Under the pieces are notes generated by a model, which saw nothing but the letters and a program-made list of their open reading frames with translations, did no database searches and had not been told where the DNA came from. The translations under genes and the position numbers were made by a program. Below, in pieces: positions 1 to 5,288 of a stretch of DNA of 10,944 bases (position 1 is the stretch's first letter; the number at the start of each line of letters is the position of its first letter). The stretch comes from Opitutia bacterium UBA4654 (GTDB taxonomy: Bacteria > Verrucomicrobiota > Verrucomicrobiia > Opitutales > Intestinicryptomonadaceae): positions 21,087 to 32,030 of the forward strand of contig DHMA01000070.1 of NCBI GenBank assembly GCA_002405555.1. The letters are read 5' to 3'.

Positions 1-1042
1 GGGCATTGCGGGCTCCTGCCTTGCGTTCGAGCTTCTCGAACGCGGCGCGAAGATAAAAATTTTCGACGAGTCGTGGCGCGACGCCGCCTGCCTTGTGGCC
101 GCGGGCGTCATCAACCCGATAACGGGCAAGCGGCTTGTCAAAAGCTGGCGGAGCGGCTTGGCGCACCCCTACGCAAAAAAATTCTACCGCGCGTTGGAGT
201 CCAAGCTGGGGGCGGAGTTTTTCCACGACAGAAAAATCCTCCAACTATGCCGCTCGCCCGAAGAGCGCGAGCTTTGGACAACACGCGCCGGACTTCCCGA
301 CTACGCCGAATTTCTCGGCGAATCGCGCCCCGCGGGCTTTTTCGACGCCCTCAACGACTCGAACGGCTCGTTTTTCATAGAGCATTCCGCGTGGGTCGAA
401 ACGCGGCAGGCAATGGAGGCGTTCAAAAGGTACTTCGAGTCGCGAGGCGTTCTCGTCCGCGAGGGCTTCGACTACGCGAGGCTCGACACGTCGGGCGAAA
501 CGCTTTCGTACGGCGGGCTTTCCGCGCGGAAAATAGTCTTCTGCGAGGGCTGGCGCGCGCGGGAAAACCCCTATTTTTCGTGGCTGCCCTACCGCCCCGC
601 AAAGGGCGAAATTCTGGTAATCCGCTCCGACGCCGAAGTTCCGCCCCACATCGTACACAGGGGCAACTGGATTATGAAATGCGGCGACGGACTCTTCCGA
701 ATCGGCTCTACTTGGGACAGGGAACGCCTCGATTCCGTGCCTACCGACGCCGCCCGCGCCGAGCTTCTGGCGGCGGCGCCCAACATGTTCGGCAAAAAAT
801 ACGCGTTCGAGGTAGTGTCGCACAGCGCGGGGGTTAGGCCGTGCACCGCAACGACGCGCCCGCACTTGGGGGCGCACCCCGCCGATTCGCGCCTGCTTTC
901 ATTCAACGGCTTCGGCTCGAAAGGCTACGCGCTAAGCCCGTATTTTGCAAAACACTTTTGCGACTGGCTCGACGGCAAAACCGCGCTCGATGCTGAGGCC
1001 GACTTGGCGCGGCACGTCAGAAAATTCTTCCCGAAAGCATAA
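1..1042 (+). CDS. FAD-dependent oxidoreductase, DAO family (5' end outside window)
   Basis: The reading frame is open from base 2, so the start lies upstream. The first visible residues, GIAGSCLAFELLERGAKIKI, are the end of a dinucleotide-binding GxGxxG Rossmann motif followed by the usual LxxRG and an acidic residue (FDE) ending the second strand. Probably only 10-20 N-terminal residues are missing. AAGVINPITGKR follows, in the place where DAO enzymes contact the flavin. Near the C-terminus GVRPCTATTRPHLG and NGFGSKGYALSPYFAKHF match the conserved GxRP...P.LG and GxGxxGxxLAP-type segments of the family. DAO proteins oxidise amines or amino acids such as glycine, sarcosine or D-amino acids using FAD. 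Substrate cannot be read from the sequence, and ThiO-like or MnmC-C-like roles are both possible. The stop is TAA at 1040-1042. A GTG at 95 is internal, not the start. Family confidence is high; specific function is unknown. Confidence 0.85.
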   Translation, partial: GIAGSCLAFELLERGAKIKIFDESWRDAACLVAAGVINPITGKRLVKSWRSGLAHPYAKKFYRALESKLGAEFFHDRKILQLCRSPEERELWTTRAGLPDYAEFLGESRPAGFFDALNDSNGSFFIEHSAWVETRQAMEAFKRYFESRGVLVREGFDYARLDTSGETLSYGGLSARKIVFCEGWRARENPYFSWLPYRPAKGEILVIRSDAEVPPHIVHRGNWIMKCGDGLFRIGSTWDRERLDSVPTDAARAELLAAAPNMFGKKYAFEVVSHSAGVRPCTATTRPHLGAHPADSRLLSFNGFGSKGYALSPYFAKHFCDWLDGKTALDAEADLARHVRKFFPKA

Positions 1043-1107
1043 ACAAGCCGCGCCGCGATTGCGCAGGTTTTGGCACTGCCGCAAACGGCAAGCCGAGTTT
1101 CAATTAA

Positions 1108-1134
1108 TTCCGCCCGTCCGACGGAAAATTTTTT
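1108..1134 (+). terminator. Weak intrinsic terminator after the DAO gene
   Basis: TTCCG (1108-1112) can pair with CGGAA (1122-1126), or CCGT (1114-1117) with ACGG (1121-1124). A run of six T follows at 1129-1134. The stem is short but sits 66 nt after the stop codon of the oxidoreductase and before the promoter region of the next gene. A second small hairpin, TGCCG-CAAA-CGGCA at 1077-1090, lies just upstream without a T tract. Confidence 0.4.
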
Positions 1135-1155
1135 ATCCGTAATTTGGGTGGACAT

Positions 1156-1170
1156 AGTATTCGGAATACT
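1156..1170. promoter_or_regulatory. Distal palindromic operator candidate
   Basis: AGTATTCGGAATACT is a perfect 7+1+7 dyad. It could overlap the -35 region of a promoter whose -10 would be TATATT at 1187-1192, since 1164-1169 lies 17 bp upstream of that hexamer. That -35 hexamer, GAATAC, does not match consensus, so such a promoter would probably need an activator. The regulator family is not recognised. Confidence 0.5.
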
Positions 1171-1319
1171 GTTGTCAAATAATTTCTATATTGGGAGAGT
1201 TCTTGTGCTTAAACGTTAACATGTTGTGATGAATCCTTAATGGACTCGCTTCATGTCCGCGTCGTCCATTGATGGATTTTGCGCTTGCGCTAATTGTTGC
1301 GCCGCAATGTAATATGCGC

Positions 1320-1348
1320 TTGAGCCATGTCATAGTATTCCGAATACT
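1320..1348 (+). promoter_or_regulatory. Candidate promoter of the PEP-CTERM gene
   Basis: TTGAGC at 1320-1325 and AATACT at 1343-1348 are separated by 17 bp and each match four of six sigma-70 consensus bases. Transcription would begin near 1355, giving a leader of about 46 nt before the ATG at 1401. The proximal palindrome covers the spacer and the -10, an arrangement typical of repression. This is a pattern match only. Confidence 0.35.
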
Positions 1349-1351
1349 ATG
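1331..1351. promoter_or_regulatory. Proximal palindromic operator candidate, 21 bp perfect dyad
   Basis: CATAGTATTC (1331-1340) and GAATACTATG (1342-1351) form a perfect inverted repeat around the single base C1341. The 15-bp core is the reverse complement of the distal site. Centre-to-centre distance is 178 bp, close to 17 helical turns, so bound proteins would face the same side of the DNA and could loop it. The site ends 50 bp before the start codon of the PEP-CTERM gene. Confidence 0.6.
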
Positions 1352-1388
1352 CTTCGCAATTCAATTTTTAAATTGGAACATAATGTTC

Positions 1389-1395
1389 AAGGTGA
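1389..1395 (+). promoter_or_regulatory. Shine-Dalgarno site that fixes the PEP-CTERM start
   Basis: AAGGTGA lies 5 nt before ATG 1401. The next codons encode a textbook signal peptide, so 1401 is preferred over in-frame ATGs at 1269, 1272, 1314 and 1383. Those further upstream would place the operator palindrome inside the coding region. Confidence 0.75.
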
Positions 1396-1400
1396 TAACT

Positions 1401-4235
1401 ATGAAAAAATCATTGATTGCATTGTCAACATTCGCGCTCTTCGCGGGCGCGGCAATGGCGGAAAATTACGTCGGTGGGACTACCGACGGCGGCGACAGTT
1501 CGTCTATCAATAACACGCTCACGAGCGGAGAATACGGCACGTTTATCGGCGGCAATTCCGATTCCACGGGGCAGACGGGCACGGGCGACGTCAACGGCGA
1601 CATCGTAAACAATATAAAGAATACAACCGTAAGCGGAAATTTTGTCGGCGGCAACTGGACAAACGACGCTTCGGGCAAGGCAAGCAAGCTCGGCGGCGTT
1701 TCGGGGACGATTTCGAATACTCTCGGCGAGGGAACCGTCATTAAGGGCAAGGTTTACGGCGGCAATTTGTCGTCGGGCTTTTACGAATCGCAGAAAGACA
1801 TTATCGGCACGGTAAAAACCGTAAATACGGTTGTAAACGGCGCGCAAATCGGCAGTTGGGTTGTCCTTGCGGGCGGCGAAGCCGTCGGGCGCGTTGAGGA
1901 TTACGTTTCATTCCAACTGAATTCTGGCTCTGTCGGCGGCAGCGTCTATGCGGGCGGCGCGTCGAAGCGCGATTGGATTTCCGAAAAGGGAATAAAAGGC
2001 AATACCTACACGTACGTCAACGGCACGACCGTTGCGGGCGATGTCTACGCGGGCGGCTGGGAAAACGGCGTTGTGGAAGGTTTGGGCGTTGTCCAGATAA
2101 CGGGCGGCAGTGTGTCGAACGTATACGGCGGCGGCAACGGCGGCTCAATGGGTTCTTCCATGATTTCCACAAAAGAAGGCGGCGTTGTCAACGGCAACAT
2201 TTACGGCGGCGGTATCAACGACACCGTGAAGGGCAACACGCAGATTGAAATCTACGGAAATTCGGACGTAAAGGGCGACATTTACGGCGGCGGCAGGGGC
2301 GCGGATTCAAAGGTGCTCGGCGGTTCGTCGATTCGCTTCGTTTCGAACAGCAACTTTACGGGCACTGTGGACGGCGCGGGTCAGGACGGCGGCACGGTCG
2401 CGGGTTCGCGCAGGCTGATTTTCGGCGGCTGGGAGTCGGGCGACAAATGGGACGGCGACTTCAACGGAAAAATCAAAAACATCAACAGCATAACTCTTAC
2501 GAACGGCTCGAACGTTTCGAACCTCAGATTCGATATGACCGAACCCATGAGCTTCGGCGGCGAGGGCACGCTTGAAGTTATCACGAATCTTGAGGGCAAA
2601 AACATAGATACAAGCTGTCTTGTCAATGTTATCGGTAGCGCGCCGCTCGACATCACGTTCAAGGATTCGACATTTTCGGGCAACACAATCAACAACAATT
2701 CGTACGGCGTATTCCTGCACTGGGGCGCGGGCAAAATGGCTTTCGACGGCACGACCATCGAGAACAACACAATCACCCGCAACGACGGCGATAAGATTCA
2801 GGGCGTTCTCTATTACAACGGTTCGGGTAGCGGCGAAATCGTAAACACGACGCTCAAAAACAACACCGTTTCGGGCACGCAGGTTCAGTCGTCGGGTTTG
2901 TTTGTATATAAACAGGATTTGGACGTAAAGGGTTCACAGTTCATCGGCAACAGGGCGATTGGCTCGAACGGCGCAAAGCTTACAAGCGGCGCGGTTTATG
3001 TCGAAAACCAGGGCAATGTCGCCAAGACTGTAAATATTTCCGACACGCTTTTCGACGGCAATGTTGTCGAAAATACGGGCAATACCGAAATGGGCAAGGG
3101 CGGCGCTCTTGCGGTTATAAAGCGCAACAAGCGTGATTCGGACGGCAACCTTTTGGGCGCGGGCGTCGAGGTTGTCCTCAACGACGCGATGTTTACGAAC
3201 AACTCGGCGGGCATGGGAGGCGCAATTTATGTAGGCGGCGAAACGCTTACGCTCAACGCCACAAAGTCTGCGACATTCTCCGGCAACACGGCAAATAGCG
3301 GCGGCTTCCTCTACATGGACAACGGCGAAGCGGGCAGCACGGCTTCGGCGAAAGTTTCGCTCAATGTAGCAAACGGCGCAACACTTACAATCGGCACGGC
3401 GGGCGGCGCAAGCGATTCAATTGCGGGTGTAGAATCGGCGACGCTTTCGAAGCTCGGCGCAGGCTCGCTCAATGTCAACGGCTCTATGGCGGACTTCAAA
3501 GGTTCGCTCATCGTTTCCGCCGGCGTGATGAACGCAAACAACGGTCTCGGCGCGAAGTCGGTAAGCATTGCAAAAGGCGCAACTCTCGGCGTTGCGCTCG
3601 GCAACGGCGCGTTGGAAAACTCCTCCGTTGCAAACTCGGGCACGCTCTCGCTCAAACGCGGCTCGCTTGCCGACGGCACGACATTCGCGCTCTCCGACTA
3701 TTCGGGCGACGGCGCGGTTAAAGCTTACGGCGGCATTCTCAACGGCAATACGTTCACGGCGGGCAAAAGCGAATCGTTTGTGTCGTCGGCAATCACGGTC
3801 GGCACGGGCGCGGACGACGTCCAGAGCGTAAAGCTTTCCGACAAGCTCTCCCTCGACTTCGACGTCGCGGGGCTTGGCGACGCCGCCCTCACCGTAAACT
3901 CAATCAAGGCTTCTTCCGACCTCGGCGGCATTCAGGGCGACGTCCTCGCCGCGTTCGACGTCGATTTGAGCGACAACGGCAACGCGTATTCCGTAGTGTT
4001 CAGCGCGTACGTCGGCGCGATTGAAGACGCAGGCAAGCTCGTCGCGTGGCACAAGGGCGCGGACGGCGTCTGGACAAAGCTCGACATCGCAATAGACTAT
4101 GCCGACGAAATCGCGAGCATTACGGTTGACGGGTTCAGCTCCTACGCGTTCTCGCAAATCCCCGAACCCGCGACCTACGCGGCAATCTTTGGCGCGTTGG
4201 CGATGGGCTTGGCAGTGTACCGCCGCAGAAAGTAA
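1401..4235 (+). CDS. Secreted PEP-CTERM protein with Pmp-like and autotransporter-like repeats
   Basis: The 944-aa product begins with a signal peptide (MKKSLIALSTFALFAGAAMA, cleavage likely after residue 20). Residues about 45-330 are Gly/Asn-rich and carry recurring turns: FIGGN 48, FVGGN 81, VYGGN 118, VYAGG 183 and 215, VYGGG 241, IYGGG 268 and 295. The last four are about 27 residues apart, as in a stacked beta helix. Residues about 420-640 hold FxxN and GGA[IL] motifs (FSGN 425, FIGN 514, FDGN 551, GGAL 567, FTNN 598, GGAI 606, FSGN 626) like those of chlamydial Pmp proteins. Residues about 680-760 (KLGAGSLNVNG...GSLIVSAGVM) resemble autotransporter-associated beta-strand repeats. The C-terminus has PEP at 921-923, a hydrophobic stretch to about 940 and RRRK, a classical PEP-CTERM sorting signal normally processed by an exosortase; none is encoded here. 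There is no C-terminal beta barrel. It is likely an exported adhesin, matrix or surface protein. Only one Cys (406) is present. Confidence 0.85.
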   Translation: MKKSLIALSTFALFAGAAMAENYVGGTTDGGDSSSINNTLTSGEYGTFIGGNSDSTGQTGTGDVNGDIVNNIKNTTVSGNFVGGNWTNDASGKASKLGGVSGTISNTLGEGTVIKGKVYGGNLSSGFYESQKDIIGTVKTVNTVVNGAQIGSWVVLAGGEAVGRVEDYVSFQLNSGSVGGSVYAGGASKRDWISEKGIKGNTYTYVNGTTVAGDVYAGGWENGVVEGLGVVQITGGSVSNVYGGGNGGSMGSSMISTKEGGVVNGNIYGGGINDTVKGNTQIEIYGNSDVKGDIYGGGRGADSKVLGGSSIRFVSNSNFTGTVDGAGQDGGTVAGSRRLIFGGWESGDKWDGDFNGKIKNINSITLTNGSNVSNLRFDMTEPMSFGGEGTLEVITNLEGKNIDTSCLVNVIGSAPLDITFKDSTFSGNTINNNSYGVFLHWGAGKMAFDGTTIENNTITRNDGDKIQGVLYYNGSGSGEIVNTTLKNNTVSGTQVQSSGLFVYKQDLDVKGSQFIGNRAIGSNGAKLTSGAVYVENQGNVAKTVNISDTLFDGNVVENTGNTEMGKGGALAVIKRNKRDSDGNLLGAGVEVVLNDAMFTNNSAGMGGAIYVGGETLTLNATKSATFSGNTANSGGFLYMDNGEAGSTASAKVSLNVANGATLTIGTAGGASDSIAGVESATLSKLGAGSLNVNGSMADFKGSLIVSAGVMNANNGLGAKSVSIAKGATLGVALGNGALENSSVANSGTLSLKRGSLADGTTFALSDYSGDGAVKAYGGILNGNTFTAGKSESFVSSAITVGTGADDVQSVKLSDKLSLDFDVAGLGDAALTVNSIKASSDLGGIQGDVLAAFDVDLSDNGNAYSVVFSAYVGAIEDAGKLVAWHKGADGVWTKLDIAIDYADEIASITVDGFSSYAFSQIPEPATYAAIFGALAMGLAVYRRRK

Positions 4236-4249
4236 AACCCTCAAACAAC

Positions 4250-4280
4250 GGGCGGTCGGCGTCTGCCGCCGCCCTTTTTT
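4250..4280 (+). terminator. Strong intrinsic terminator of the PEP-CTERM gene
   Basis: GGGCGG-T-CGGC (4250-4260) pairs with GCCGCCGCCC (4265-4274), ten base pairs with one bulged T and a GTCT loop. Six T follow at 4275-4280. It begins 15 nt after the stop codon and ends 6 nt before the next start codon. Confidence 0.85.
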
Positions 4281-4286
4281 GTTGCC

Positions 4287-4586
4287 ATGAACGCAAACAT
4301 AATCCCGAACTTGGCGGACATAGTGTCGATGTTCTTTTCGGCGGAAGTGCTTGTGCCCGCCGCGATAGTGTCGTGCTTCATAGGGCTGTGCGCCGCGCTT
4401 CTGAGGTTCAACAGGGACGGCGACGCAATGGAGGCGTTCATAAAAAGCGGCGGCGACAAGCTCGACTTTCGCGCCTACGCGGAGTTCGAGAAAAGGCGCA
4501 AAGTAGCCGCAAACATTTTGATAGTGTCGGGAATGCTCGCGCTTGCGTGCATGTACGCGGCGTTCCTGATTTTTTATATGGGTTAG
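4287..4586 (+). CDS. Small two-helix membrane protein, function unknown
   Basis: The 99-aa product has two hydrophobic helices, about residues 20-39 (SAEVLVPAAIVSCFIGLCAA) and 73-97. They are joined by a charged 33-residue loop rich in Arg and Lys, with KRRK at 69-72. By the positive-inside rule the loop is cytoplasmic and both ends face outward. Codons favour G and C at third positions like the neighbouring genes, which supports real coding. I do not recognise a family. The start is uncertain: ATG 4287 lies 6 nt after the upstream terminator T tract and has no Shine-Dalgarno site. ATG 4329 (or GTG 4323) would give an 85-87-aa protein that keeps both helices, but it too has only a poor GGCGG upstream. 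No promoter is obvious, so transcription may come from read-through or from within the 3' end of the PEP-CTERM gene. Confidence 0.65.
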   Translation: MNANIIPNLADIVSMFFSAEVLVPAAIVSCFIGLCAALLRFNRDGDAMEAFIKSGGDKLDFRAYAEFEKRRKVAANILIVSGMLALACMYAAFLIFYMG

Positions 4587-4614
4587 TTCGGAATCCGCGC
4601 GATTCCAAAAACAA

Positions 4615-4649
4615 AAACGCCCGATTCCTTAATGCGGAATCGGGCGTTT
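4615..4649. terminator. Bidirectional intrinsic terminator between convergent genes
   Basis: AAACGCCCGATTCC (4615-4628) and GGAATCGGGCGTTT (4636-4649) form a perfect 14-bp stem with a 7-nt loop. Read on the minus strand the stem is followed by TTTTTGTTTTTGG, a strong T tract that would end the dUTPase operon. Read on the plus strand the T tract is poorer (GTTTGCTGTTTG), but the hairpin sits 28 nt after the stop of the small membrane protein gene. Confidence 0.8.
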
Positions 4650-4715
4650 GCTGTTTGTTAAGATAATATTGCATACGGAATACGAATTGCCGTCAATCAA
4701 ACATAATTTCCATTC

Positions 4716-4882
4716 CGCGCAAAGCGCGTCTATTTATTCCGTTTCTTCCTTTGCAAGGAATAATCCCAACGCCAGTAATTGGCGAAGCCAATACGGACTG
4801 AACGGGGAAAGGCGCGGGTATACCCGCGCCGTTTTATCACCGTAAGGAACGAAGTTCCGTTGGCGTGCAGGCTCCAGCCTGC
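4716..4882. repeat. Cluster of small intergenic hairpins, possible interspersed repeat
   Basis: Six perfect inverted repeats follow each other in 167 bp: CGCGC-AAA-GCGCG (4716-4728); TTCCTT-TGC-AAGGAA (4746-4760), itself nested inside TTATTCC (4734-4740) and GGAATAA (4757-4763); CGCCA-GTAAT-TGGCG (4770-4784); a perfect 20-bp palindrome GGCGCGGGTATACCCGCGCC (4811-4830); GGAAC-GAA-GTTCC (4846-4858); and GCAGGCT-CC-AGCCTGC (4867-4882). The last one abuts the stop codon of the minus-strand dUTPase gene. Loops are mostly 2-5 nt. The density suggests a REP/BIME-like element or structured RNA rather than chance. No coding is supported here. Confidence 0.5.
4811..4836 (+). terminator. Palindromic GC hairpin with a short T tract
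   Basis: The 20-bp palindrome at 4811-4830 is followed on the plus strand by GTTTTATC. It could act as a weak terminator or RNA-stabilising hairpin. On the minus strand only TTT follows. The perfect palindrome leaves no loop unless inner pairs open, so its role is uncertain. Confidence 0.3.
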
Positions 4883-5254
4883 CTAAATGGAGCGGCAGTC
4901 GTCTTTATTTTTCTGGGTGTAGCCGGAGTCTTGGCGGTCGTGGTTGATGTGGTTTTTCTTGGCGTAGACGTCGTAGAAGTCCTGCGCCGACATGCCGAGA
5001 ACCTGCGCAAGGGACACGAGGAAGTGGAGCATGTCGACAACCTCGACCCTTGCATTTTGGGGGTCGAACTTCTGGTACTTCGCCCACCATTTCCACGGAA
5101 CGGAGTCTACAAGCTCGGCGTTTTCCTGACCGAGCGCGCGGCTGTAATTGAGAACCCACTTGACTTTTTCTTCGTCGGACATCGCGGCGGTGTCGACGCC
5201 GATGCGCTTGTTGAGCTCGTACTGCATTTGGAAGATTTCTTCGAGTTTATCCAT
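4883..5254 (-). CDS. Dimeric all-alpha dUTPase (dUTP diphosphatase, dUTPase_2 type)
   Basis: The 123-aa product should hydrolyse dUTP to dUMP and diphosphate in the cytoplasm, keeping uracil out of DNA and feeding dTMP synthesis. It shows the two-part metal-binding signature of the all-alpha NTP pyrophosphatases. Counted from ATG 5254 these are ExxE at about 44-47 (ENAELVDSVPWKWW) and ExxD at about 71-74 (EVVDMLHFLVSLAQVLG), followed by KKNHINHDRQDSGY at about 99-112, typical of dimeric dUTPases. The length fits a compact bacterial member. A TTG at 5263 would add MPI; ATG 5254 is preferred, although neither has a good Shine-Dalgarno site. The gene starts 34 nt after the helicase stop and is probably the last of a three-gene operon. 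A MazG-like pyrophosphatase with another substrate cannot be fully excluded. Confidence 0.85.
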   Translation of the reverse strand: MDKLEEIFQMQYELNKRIGVDTAAMSDEEKVKWVLNYSRALGQENAELVDSVPWKWWAKYQKFDPQNARVEVVDMLHFLVSLAQVLGMSAQDFYDVYAKKNHINHDRQDSGYTQKNKDDCRSI

Positions 5255-5288
5255 AATGGGCAAGAGCCTAACGCCTTTGCGCGGCGCG

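Larger units (their letters stand above)
1153..1351. repeat. 199-bp segment bounded by 18-bp inverted repeats
   Basis: CATAGTATTCGGAATACT at 1153-1170 is the exact reverse complement of 1334-1351. Identity stops at base 18, and no target-site duplication is visible in the immediate flanks (GGTGGA left, CTTCGC right). The enclosed DNA has no convincing gene. It also contains a looser inverted pair, AATGGAC (1239-1245) with GTCCATT (1264-1270). The segment could be a MITE-like remnant. More likely it is two copies of one regulator site in opposite orientation, since each repeat is itself a dyad. Confidence 0.5.

Noticed and set aside
73..906. Long overlapping reading frames on both strands across the DAO gene
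   Set aside because: They are Arg/Pro/Ala-rich shadows of a GC-rich gene. The oxidoreductase frame has recognisable family motifs.
1201..1280. Riboswitch or small RNA suggested by AATGGAC/GTCCATT
   Set aside because: Seven-base arms around an 18-nt loop, with no recognised riboswitch core and no T-tract after it. It lies upstream of the preferred promoter.
1269..1400. 44-residue N-terminal extension of the PEP-CTERM reading frame
   Set aside because: It would bury the palindrome and candidate promoter inside coding DNA and spoil the signal peptide. ATG 1401 has a good Shine-Dalgarno site and begins a typical MKKS signal sequence.
4673..4686. Third copy of the palindromic operator (CGGAATAC) after the small membrane gene
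   Set aside because: Only a half-site is present without the matching left arm. The similar GAATAC at 10695-10699 is part of the terminator tip. Both may be chance.
4648..4845. 65-codon plus-strand frame between the convergent genes
   Set aside because: It runs from inside the terminator through the hairpin cluster, has no ribosome site, and its composition follows the palindromes rather than codon use.
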